Shown here piece by piece: positions 33,870-42,900 of a stretch of DNA of 64,000 nucleotides. Position 1 is the stretch's first letter; each line of letters starts with the position of its first letter. Origin of the DNA: Darksidea phi. Its lineage: Eukaryota; Ascomycota; Dothideomycetes; Pleosporales; Lentitheciaceae. The notes under the pieces were generated by a model that saw only the letters and a program-made list of their open reading frames with translations, ran no database searches and was not told the origin of the DNA. A program made the translations under genes and the position numbers. The DNA lies in the NCBI GenBank assembly GCA_030770425.1, contig JASJFT010000147.1, positions 1 to 64,000 on the forward strand, given 5' to 3'.

Positions 33870-35490
33870 TGTCGCCGCAAGCAAAGGGGTGGTCGCGCAA
33901 GCAAGGCGAACAGCGAAAGACAGAACAGCGGATAGCGGATAGCGGTCCGGAGCGTGTTGCAACGAACGTCTGGGGGCCTGTGTGGTTGGTGATGTGTGAT
34001 GTGGTGGTCTTTGGACGGGCGCTCGGACACGCGCCGCGCCAGCTTGACATACATGAGATGAGAAGAAGGCGACTCAACACCAACTCCACGCCACACTTGT
34101 CTACGGTCAACCCCCCGTCCATCCGGGACGCTATTAACCTTATAAACTTCTTCTTTTTACTACCTATATATCTTCCCTATAGGATACCGTCTGTCCCTCT
34201 AGTAATAGCGCTGGCGGACCCCACCGCCCGCTCCGCTACGTCACTCCCCGACGAAGTCATCACTTGCCTGCAAAATGCTCGCTTCGTGAGACGCCCAGAC
34301 CCAGGACCCAGCATGCGTTCACTGCAAGACATGCCTTGCTGGACTTACTCAGCGCACGATTGATCTAGCACACGTTGCAGGTCGCCACTGCTAGCAGAAG
34401 TATCAGGATCAGGTTAGCGCCATGTTCGAGACTCTCGACTCTCGTACCAAACGTTGAAAGTGTATCGGGATTAGTTAGATTAGCGCATACTGTTGTTCAA
34501 GATAGTTACTCGATAATTCATTAGTGTGCTCTTTTCCAAAAATTACTAGAGAATCCGTGTTACGAGGTACCAAGCGTTAAAGTGCAACAGGATCAGATTG
34601 ATTAGCGCAGAAGAAGATGCGCCCGCCCGCCGCACGGCCATGGGGTTCGCGGAAAAGCCGCCAAATCAAACCAAACCAAACCAAGCCCAGAGCCCAGCTT
34701 CAGCTACATGAAAGTACGTGGACTGTCACTTCCACAAACGTCCACAAAAAGCACCTGAGGGACCGCACTACTCCCCCCGATGAGGCTTGAGTGCCCGATC
34801 GTCTTGGACAACCGATGCCACGGCCAGTCGACTCAGCTATATATCCCCATGTTCTCACTATAACCACAAACCGCGTTATCCTCGCATTCCCTAGCTTGCA
34901 TACTATCGTCCTACAAATCAGCCATACCTACACCCCACAGGCAAACCCTGCAACATTTTTTTCCCCCGCATCTACGACCTCACTAGGCACGAGGGCGCTA
35001 TCCACAATATACGCAAACGCCAGGTGCAATGTGTAAAGTGCCCCGGGCAAAACATGTTCTCGTGCAAGATGCATTGACCCGCCATATGGTGAGAGTGTAC
35101 TACTAGGATCCTTAACATAAGCGTAGCCCTGCTAACGTTGTGTAGCTGTATTTTAACATTACTAATGTCAGAGCCTCACACCACAGACTCGACTCGGCTT
35201 AAGCCGCTAGGCTGAAATCCATTTCGTGCATGACTCGCTCGAGCTGGGAGACGCGCTTCCACGCGCGCTTATTCTTGTAACGCGTGCTAGTTAAGTATAG
35301 ATAGAGGGTGCAAGATCTCATTTGCATGATATCAAGTAGAGTAGTATTTCTACATAGAAGTCTCTCATTTGGTAGAGGTTTTCGAACTTCTGATACCGAT
35401 CTTCGCTAGTCCCCGTGCTAACTTTGATGCCTTGCGTGCGTGTATACTTACGCTGCTATCCAGTCTCTTAGGAGAAAGGGCGGGACGGCC
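33870..35490. other. Intergenic between RhoGAP and NLR genes
   Basis: No gene supported. The left 300 bp are the RhoGAP promoter (CTACGTCAC near 34,237 resembles a CRE-type site). A pyrimidine- and TA-rich patch lies at about 34,140-34,200. Diverged direct repeats sit at 34,401-34,609. The 81-codon ORF at 34,791 has no motif. The NLR 3' region begins near 35,490. Confidence 0.45.
34444..34609. repeat. Diverged direct repeat, about 44 bp, two copies plus a partial
   Basis: 34,444-34,487 (GTACCAAACGTTGAAAGTG...TTAGCGCA) and 34,567-34,609 (GTACCAAGCGTTAAAGTGC...TTAGCGCA) align over their length with small gaps. A third partial copy (ATCAGGATCAGGTTAGCGC) lies at 34,401-34,420. Origin unknown. 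Confidence 0.6.
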
Positions 35491-38103
35491 CTAGTCTTCC
35501 GTTGTATGCATTTTGGCTTCAGTATAATGTTCACGACACGCGCGGGTAGTTGGATGATCCTTCCCAAGGACGGTGTGGTACCCAGCGCATGCTCTCTCGT
35601 ACAGAGCAAGTGATTCGTTGTAGCAATGTTGGTTTGCGAGGAGGTGGGCGAGGTAGTATATGCTCATCAGCGTGTCTGGATGCTCACGCCCGAGCACCTT
35701 CTCTCGCCGCGCCAGCGTCTGTCTGTTCATCAACTCCGCCTCTTCGTACTTGCCCTGGTTGTCCAGTACCAGCGCCAAGTTGCTCATGCTCCTCAGCGTC
35801 TCTGGATGCTCACGCCCGAGCACCTTCTCTCGCCGCGCCAGCGTCTGTCTGTTCATCGACTCCGCTTCTTCGTACTTGCCCTGCCTGTCCAGTACTAGCG
35901 CTAAGTTGCTTATGCTCATCAGCGTGTCTGGATGCTTACGCCCGAGCACCTTCTCTCGCCGCGCTAGTATCTGTCTGTTCATCGACTCCGCTTCTTCGTA
36001 CTTGCCCTGGCTGTCCAGCACCAGCGCCAAGTTGCTCATACTCGTCAGCGTGTCTGGATGCTCACGCCCGAGCACCTTCTCTCGCCGCGCCAGCGTCTGT
36101 CTGTTCATCGACTCCGCTTCTTCGTACTTGNNNNNNNNNNNNNNNNNNNNNNNNNNNNNNNNNNNNNNNNNNNNNNNNNNNNNNNNNNNNNNNNNNNNNN
36201 NNNNNNNNNNNNNNNNNNNNNNNNNNNGAGCACCTTCTCTCGCCGCGCCAGCGTCTGTCTGTTCATCGACTCCGCTTCTTCGTACTTGCCCTGCCTGTCC
36301 AGTACTGCTGCTAAGTTGCTCATGCTCGTCAGCGTGTCTGGATGCTTACGCCCGAGCACCTTCTCTTTCCGCGCCAGCGTCTGTCTGTTCATCGACTCCG
36401 CCTCTTTCCACCGGCCTCCAAGCTCCCTTGCTAGTCCTACTATCTCTATACTGCTCAACGTCTCCGCATTCTCTTCGCCGAACACCTCTCTCCTAACCTT
36501 TATTGATATTATTGCTATATGCTCTGCCTCGTCTGCTCTTCCTCTTTGCCAGGCGTACCATGCCGCCTTGTATAGTAATAGGGCCCACTCCTTAAGTGAC
36601 TCCTTCTCGTTAGGCCGCTGTACCAATGCCGCCCTCGCGTGTGGGAACAGCGCCTGGCATTTCTCCCAGTTCTCGTGTTGTCCCGTAGGCAGCTCTGCGC
36701 AAAGGTTAGAGATGAACTGCTCCCTCCATTTGTCGAGTTGGCCCTGGTTTTCTAGCCACGTGCGTGTAGCCAGCTGTACCAGGCTGTGCATCTCGAACGT
36801 TTTCGCGTTTCTAGTAACTGTGATGAACGAATAGTCTCGTAGTGTAAGAACATCGTCCTCAAATCCGTCGTGGACCCTAACAGCTGACATGTGTTCGTTC
36901 GCTGTGCCGCTCTGGCTGCGGAGCAGAGCTTCTTGAATTCCTTGTCGATCGAAGAAGCTCATAAGCGACAGCAGATCCGCTGCTGACTGTCTTTTGTGTC
37001 GTATGTGGTCGAACGATATCTGCCACGTTATGAGGACAGAGTTACTAGCTGCTTCGTCTCGGCGAAGATGGCCTGCCTCCTGGTTTAGCAGGCTTGTCTT
37101 TCTGCTATCGCTCTGGCGGTACTCCTCAAGGTACCGCTGTACTGAGCATCTTGGCGCTCGTTCCCGAATGTATGCTGCCGCCTGCACAAGGGCGAGCGGC
37201 ATGTAGTCGAGCGCCGTCGCTAGCTCGGTAATGCCGTCATCCCTGCCACCCTTGCCTCCCAGCTTCTTATGAAGTAGAGCGTGTGCAGCCGCATCGTGCA
37301 TTGGCTTGATCGGTATGATATCGCCCTCTTCTACAATCTGCAGCGCCGCACGCCTGGTTCGACTGGTTACAAGAACCGAGCCGTGCCTGCTTGGAGGCAG
37401 ATACCTCGACAAGTGCTGCCGGAGAGCGCCGCCATTGCCGCTTCCGCCGCCGTCGGCTTGTGTCTTCTGGCTATTGCTCGGTAGTGGAGAAAGAACAGCA
37501 GCATCGTCGGCGTTGTCGAGGACCAAGAGCCATGGCCCGTTTTTCTCGTTGCGGAGCCAGTCGTGAACCAGCTTAAACACATCCGCTTGTGCGTCCTTCC
37601 GACCTCGAACCTTGACTTGCTCTGCTATCTCCCGGTAGCTTTGCTCGAGTCGAGCTGTGTTGCTGGCGTGCGCCCAGAACACCCACGTCTCCCGCGACTG
37701 CTCAGCGGTACGATAGCAGTGCTCGATGGCCAGCTGGGACTTCCTGTGTTCGTGTCAGGTGCGCGCACTGACCCAAGGGTCTTTCTCTCTGGACTTACCC
37801 CACGCCGCCCAGGCCCACCAGCGCTACTCGCGATGCTGGTGCAGAGCATCGTTCGCGTATCTGATCGAGCAGCGTTCCCCGGTCGACAAAGTCCGCGTCG
37901 CGACGGAACGGCAGGAAGCACGAGGGCTGTGGTGGAGTCTCGGGACGTTCTGAGCGTTGTTAGCGCAGCGTTGGTCGAAGCGGAAGCGAGCACTTGCCGG
38001 CAGGGGCATGGAAGTGGCTCTCGATGTGGCCAGAGTTGTTTCCCACCTGCACTCCCTGGTTTCCCGGGCCTGCGAAGGTAGTCGTGATGCTAGGGTGAGC
38101 CAT
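35491..38103 (-). CDS. NLR: amyloid-type motif, NB-ARC, TPR repeats (gap inside)
   Basis: Three exons: 37,998-38,103, 37,799-37,949 and 35,491-37,743. Intron 1 (48 bp) uses a GC donor (GCAAGT), branch GCTAAC and CAG; intron 2 (55 bp, GTAAGT) splits the P-loop. Residues 10-31 form a motif F-A-G-P-G-N-Q-G-V-Q-V-G-N-N-S-G-H-I-...-F. NB-ARC follows: P-loop G81-L-G-G-V-G-K-S88, Walker B W-L-L-V-L-D-N-A-D-D (about 157-166), V-T-S-R-T-R (about 211-216), M-P-L-A-L (about 267) and M-H-S-L-V-Q (about 404). From about 470 come 42-residue TPRs of kinesin-light-chain type (G-K-Y-E-E-A-E-S-M-N-R-Q-T-L-A-R-R-E-K-V), nearly identical. A run of 97 N interrupts them and breaks the frame, so copy number is unknown. 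Fungal NLRs of this class sense non-self through the repeats and activate a partner with the same N-terminal motif; that partner is the next gene upstream. Confidence 0.92.
35692..36479 (-). repeat. 126-bp tandem TPR-coding repeats
   Basis: The landmark GAGCACCTTCTCT (plus strand) recurs at 35,692, 35,818, 35,944 and 36,070, exactly 126 bp apart, and again at 36,228 and 36,354 (126 bp) beyond the gap. Copies differ by only a few bases, which suggests recent duplication or concerted evolution. Across the gap the spacing is 158 bp, 32 more than one unit. Confidence 0.95.
36131..36227. other. Assembly gap, 97 N, inside the TPR array
   Basis: 97 unknown bases. With 126-bp units, an in-register gap would be 65 bp, or 65 plus a multiple of 126. 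The given length therefore shifts both repeat register and reading frame. It is an assembly artefact, not evidence of a broken gene. Confidence 0.97.
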
Positions 38104-38420
38104 TGCATTGCTGCGACAGCGACGTGGGTTGTGTGTTGTTGGTTGTCGCGGACCCTGCGCAGAGACACAGCTGAGCTGCTCTTGTGCATAAGGCTGGGCT
38201 GGGCTGGCAAGGCTGGGCTGGCGCTTCAGCTGGCTGCCAGCGTCTTCTATCTACAACGCTGCGCCCATCTCGCGCGCTGCCTAACAGTCTGCTCGCCGCC
38301 GTCGCTGCCTCCTGCAGTGAGAGTGTTTTGTGTATCTCATGGTAGATCAGAAACGCAGAAGTCATGATATTCGAGTCGATCAGACACTCTCAATTAAGTT
38401 ATAAGTAAAGTCAACCTCTA
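38104..38420. promoter_or_regulatory. NLR promoter / effector 3' region
   Basis: 317 bp between the effector stop and the NLR start, both on the minus strand. Most of it (38,108-38,315) is one arm of a large inverted repeat. It contains a run of GGCTGGGCTGG-type short repeats (38,190-38,225). The tight spacing suggests co-regulation, but an independent NLR promoter is the simplest view. Confidence 0.6.
38108..38315 (-). repeat. Inverted repeat arm 1 (NLR promoter)
   Basis: Read on the minus strand it starts GCAGGAGGCAGCGACGGCGG and ends GTCGCTGTCGCAGCAA, five bases before the NLR ATG. The outer 85 bp are almost identical to 39,411-39,495 on the plus strand. The middle contains about 45 bp extra (CCAGCCCAGCC repeats) that arm 2 lacks. 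Confidence 0.9.
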
Positions 38421-39221
38421 CTAGCTTGAACCACCTTTTCCAAATGTAAACCCCGTCATTGCGCCAGAGTTGTGTCCGACCTGAACGCCAGTATTATGAC
38501 TGCCCGAGAACACTATGTGGTGTGACCTCTCGGTACTATTTGTAGCCTTTGCAAACGCCTCCTCTAATAGTTTGTCCTGGGCAGCGGCAATCTCTCTCAA
38601 CATCGAGATGCCCTTAATTCCGCTAACAGTCGATACCTTAACGTCGTACAGCTCACGCTGAGACTGTTGGCTGGCCGGAAAAAGCTCTACTAGGCTGTCA
38701 ACCAACTCGGTGATGTCCTCGATTAGTCGTCCAAACTGTTTCTCCTGGTACAGTGCCCACTTTGCCTTTTGACGAAGGCCCGATCTATTCTGACGCTCGA
38801 TGGCCAGTTGTCGCATCTTATGGTGGAGTTCTGCTATGGCTGGATCCAGGTCCGTTTGCGGGTTGTACAGTACAAGGCTACCATCCTCAGGCTTTGTCCG
38901 ACTCTTATACTTGTCCGACACGCCTTCGGCTTCGGCAAACAACTCGAGAACCTGGCCAAGCAAGGACTTAGCATGTATGATGGTTGCTTCCGACCCGAAC
39001 GGCCCCTCAAGTGACACTGTATCTCGAAGATCATCACCCAGACCCAAAGACTTGCCCCATCGTGACAAGCGAAGTCTTGCGTTGTCCAGCTTGAGTTGGC
39101 TGGTTTGATAGTTCTTTCCAAATGCACGGCCAAGCTGAACGAATTCGAAGCATTCGACGGTATTGTTAAACAAGCCGGCAAGGGCGACAACGCTAACGAC
39201 AAGGCCCGCTACCTCTGCCAT
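38421..39221 (-). CDS. HeLo-domain cell-death effector with C-terminal amyloid-type motif
   Basis: 266 residues, one exon. Residues 1 to about 225 form a HeLo domain (prion-inhibition/propagation family, as in HET-S): a hydrophobic N-terminal helix (V-A-G-L-V-V-S-V-V-A-L-A-G-L-F) then C-F-E-F-V-Q-L-G-R-A-F-G-K-N-Y and L-R-L-S-R-W-G. In this family the domain is a helical bundle whose N-terminal helix inserts into membranes. Residues 238-260 are F-S-G-S-H-N-T-G-V-Q-V-G-H-N-S-G-A-M-...-F, which aligns without gaps to residues 10-31 of the adjacent NLR and has the V-Q-V-G core of RHIM/PP-type amyloid motifs. The C terminus is glycine-rich and flexible. Inferred role: membrane-acting executor of NLR-triggered cell death. 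No introns, no RIP damage. Confidence 0.92.
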   Translation of the reverse strand: MAEVAGLVVSVVALAGLFNNTVECFEFVQLGRAFGKNYQTSQLKLDNARLRLSRWGKSLGLGDDLRDTVSLEGPFGSEATIIHAKSLLGQVLELFAEAEGVSDKYKSRTKPEDGSLVLYNPQTDLDPAIAELHHKMRQLAIERQNRSGLRQKAKWALYQEKQFGRLIEDITELVDSLVELFPASQQSQRELYDVKVSTVSGIKGISMLREIAAAQDKLLEEAFAKATNSTERSHHIVFSGSHNTGVQVGHNSGAMTGFTFGKGGSS

Positions 39222-39332
39222 GTTGTTCCGCTGGAGTAGAGGGAGACAGGAACGTCAAGATTGGGGCGATGACAGCAGAATGAATATGCGTGGACGACCG
39301 CCGACCGACTGAGCGAAAGACCACTATTTGAC
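39222..39332. promoter_or_regulatory. Effector upstream region
   Basis: 111 bp between the effector ATG and inverted repeat arm 2. No TATA box seen. With arm 2 it probably forms the effector promoter; its leftward activity would share sequence with a promoter that, in arm 1, drives the NLR. Confidence 0.4.
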
Positions 39333-39495
39333 GCAGGAGACAGCAGCGACGGCGGCGAACAGACTGTTAGGCAGCCAGCCTTATGTACAAGAGTAGCTCA
39401 GCTGTATCTCCTTATGCATAAGAGCAGCTCAGCTATGTCTCTGCGCAGGGTCCGCGACAACCAACAACACACAACCCACGTCGCTGTCGCAGCAA
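39333..39495 (+). repeat. Inverted repeat arm 2: second NLR-type promoter, truncated
   Basis: Plus-strand copy of the NLR promoter: GCAGGAGACAGCAGCGACGG, then CAGACTGTTAGGCAGCC, then TCTCTGCGCAGGGTCCGCGACAACC and so on to GTCGCTGTCGCAGCAA. A 31-33-bp unit (CCTTATG...CTCAGCTGTATCT) is duplicated inside it. Identity stops five bases before where the NLR ATG would be, and RIP-type AT-rich DNA follows. This reads as the promoter of a lost divergent NLR copy. Confidence 0.85.
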
Positions 39496-39800
39496 CCAGG
39501 AATAATCAGGTCCTAGAATAGACGGGTCCTAGGAATAAGAAGATCCTAGGAATAAAAAGATCCTAGGAATAATTAGGTTTTAGAACTATATAAGTCGAAT
39601 GTATAAGTTCTATTAAAATAAGTAATATTATATTTATTATTTTATAAAAGACTAGAGAAAATCTAATATATATATCTTTAGTTTAACCTATAGTATAAAA
39701 CTTTATATTATAATACTATAATATTTTAATACTTTTATTTAATAATAATCTCTTTTAGAAGCTCTATTAATAATCTATTATAGTATTTATAAACCCTATT
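39496..39800. other. Edge of right RIP island; short tandem repeats
   Basis: Begins with four or five copies of an 18-20-bp unit (AGATCCTAGGAATAA) at about 39,500-39,580, then unclassified AT-rich DNA without CpA/TpG up to the 5' LTR of element A copy 2. No gene or NLR coding trace recognised. Confidence 0.6.
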
Positions 39801-39986
39801 TATTATATCTACTTCTACCGAAGGACTCCTAGATTATTATTAACCTAGCTATGGTTATATACCGGACCCTATATAATCCTATATTCTACTATTATATCTT
39901 CTTAAGGATTTATCTTATCTCTATCTAAATATAACCCTTTTACTATCTTAGTATTTCTATATCTATCTACCTATATATACCTTATA
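39801..39986 (+). repeat. 5' LTR of element A copy 2
   Basis: 186 bp, the C-to-T mutated equivalent of 20,770-20,955 (TATTATATCTACTTCTACC for TGTTACGCCTACTTCTACC). Confidence 0.9.
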
Positions 39987-42900
39987 ATTTAAATCCTTCC
40001 TACTTCTTTTTAAGAACTAGTAGTACGGCGTCGATACTAAAAGCCGATACTTTAAAAGTTCTTATTAACTATACTATACGATATCTATTTAGAGCTATTA
40101 GTATATCTTCTTATATTATATACTCGAAGAAGAGTATCTACTCTAGTATCTATTTATTTAGTAGACGAAATAATCCTAATACGTAGCTAGTCGATAAAGT
40201 ATACTAGTAGTATCTTAAGTTTAGTAAACTACGAGTTTAAGAACTAGAATTAGATAATAAGGATAATTACTAGCTAGGGAATTTATTTAACTCTAAAAAT
40301 ATTTAAAAGGGTTAATATATTTCTAAAATTCTTATAACCTATACGCGGTATAATAGTAGAAATATTTTAAAGATATCTAATAAGTTACTATCTTTTAATA
40401 GAATTCTAATAATAGTTATAACTAATAGAGACTACTAATCTATACGAAAAAATAATAGAATATCTAGCTATAAAAATACGGCTTATAAAAGTAGGTCCCT
40501 ACTATACTAATCTTTAACTTCTACTATATTACTAATATTAGAAGCTAATAATACCCTAATAGATAGTAATTACCTAGGTATATTTTATATTATATCTATT
40601 TATACTCCGGCCCTAAGAGAAGTACTTCTAGCTAAAATAATAGAAATTCTAATCGACCTTTAATATTAGGATATATTAGTTAACTAGATTAAGACTACTT
40701 AAATAAATTTTAATATAGTCTAAGTAGTCTTCGAACTAGCTACGAGTACTCTTTAGACTATAGCTAGTCTACTTTTAGTAGACGATACTTATTAAGGACT
40801 ATTTAATCTAATTAAGGTTAGGAACCCTTCTATACTAGACTTATTAAAGAAAACTCTAATAATCTAAGTCGTAGATTATTAGATTAGAGATATTAATAAT
40901 CTCTTTTAAATTAATTTTATTACTACTAATACCCTTAAGTATACTTTATAGATTATAATACTTATTAAGAATAATATATATTATAACCTCTTAGACTAAG
41001 TAATTAATAATAATAAAATTATTATATAGTTTTAGTTATAAACGAAGCTTAAAAGCCTTATAAAGAATTCTATCCTAATAAAGTTTAATAACTACTTTAA
41101 GTTTTAGAATATTAAATAGTATTAAGATAATAATTTTAACTTCTTCTTTAATTACTTTATAATATATAAAGCTATCTTAGAGGTAAAGTCTTTTAGTAAT
41201 AATATAAGTTCTAATATATTAAAAATATCTATAGTTTAGAGTAAGTATTTAAAATCTTTATATTATAAGATATAAAGGAATAGCTAGCTTAAAAATATTT
41301 AAACTTAGATATAGTTTAAATATACTTTATAGAATATAAAGATAGTAGTATACTTTATTTTTATACTAACTACTCTTCTAAAGGTTTCTAGTCTTAGTTT
41401 AACTATAAATAGAAAGTATACTATATCTTTAGTAACTTTAAGTAATTCTAACTAGAAAAAATAAAATTAGAAGTCTTCTTAATAGAGTAATACTAGATAG
41501 TCTTTATTAAGAACCCTATTACGCTCTAAGAGTATAATATTAACGTTCTAATTTAAGACTAACTAAAAGAAGAACTATTAGAAATACTACTTTAAAGGTA
41601 ATAATAGATTAAATAAAACTTAAGAAGAGAAGATTAACTTATTCTTAAAAAAAGATAAGCTCTAGTTACTAATATTACTATAATACTACTAGGGCTAAAT
41701 ACTAATAATAGATCTTTATAGATTATTAGTAATATAAAAGTATATCTCTTTATAGATATTTTAATATAAGCTTAGAGTCTTTTTAATATAGAATTAAACT
41801 TAAATATTATTAAGAAGAACCTTATACTATAGTAGAATCTTTTTAAAATATTATTATATATAAAGTCTTAAATATATTAAGTCTTTAATATATTACTATA
41901 TCTAGAAGAGCTATATATTATTATAATAATAATATAGGACTCTTAAGATATAATAAGAATAATAGATTCTTAAATATTTTAGACTATCCCTATAGATAAT
42001 TATAATCTTATTCTTAGCTAGTTATAGCTATATAAGGTAGACCCTTAAATAGATTACTAAAAGGAATCTTTTAAATAGTAGAATAGGAAAGTAGTAGTTA
42101 AGTATATTAAGATTAAGATAATACTTAATAACCTACTATAATAGCTATAATCTAGGGAAAAAGTATACGTACTATACCTAAGAAGCTTTTATACTTAATT
42201 ATTTATAAGTAAAGAAGAGTACTAACTCTAGTATTCTACTACTATAAAGATTATAGAGTATTTATAAATATCTATTAATAAGATATAACCTCTAAAAGAT
42301 AATAAACTTTAGAATACTTAATATTAGAATAAGTAGAGTCTACTTTAGTTAAAGAACTAGACCCTATAACTCTATAATTATCTTATCTATTATATAAAAT
42401 AATACCCTAAACTAGTATAGCTATCTAAGATTATAGTCTCTTAGGTTATAATATTAATAATAAATATCCTTTTATAGAGAATTATAATTCTTTATTAAAA
42501 GGGGTAATAGAAGTTTAGAAATTATTTAGATACTTTTTATAATAATTCTAATAAGAAAATTAATCTTAAGGAAACTATAAAAGTACTAGATTACTTTTAT
42601 AATTAATTAAGGTACTTTAGTTCTAAACTTACTAGTAGAATTACTCTTAACTTAGAGTATAACTATACTATTAATCTTAAAAAGAAAAAAATACTATTAA
42701 ATCTCTTTATTTATAATCTCTTTAGAAGAGAACTTAAGATTTTAAGGGAATATCTCGATAACTCTTTAGAAAAGAGATAGATTTAATCTAATAAATCTCT
42801 AGTAGAAGTCCTAATACTTTTTATATCTAAAGTTAATAATATACTTTAATTATATATTAATTATAAGGATCTAAATAAAGTAATAATTAAAAATTATTAT

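Noticed and set aside
33006..33935. 309-codon + strand ORF
   Set aside because: Antisense to the F-BAR/RhoGAP exons; leucine/glycine-rich shadow of GC-rich coding sequence.
36131..36227. Frameshift or broken NLR at the N-run
   Set aside because: Flanking repeats are both in good frame; the mismatch equals the wrong gap length.
35550..36834. Long + strand ORFs (254-278 codons) across the TPR array
   Set aside because: They are antisense readings of the 126-bp repeats and contain the N-run; serine/cysteine-rich repetition reflects the repeat, not a protein.
38108..39495. Terminal inverted repeat DNA transposon carrying the HeLo gene
   Set aside because: Arms differ in length and internal content, there is no transposase or target duplication, and arm 1 is the promoter and 5' UTR of the NLR.
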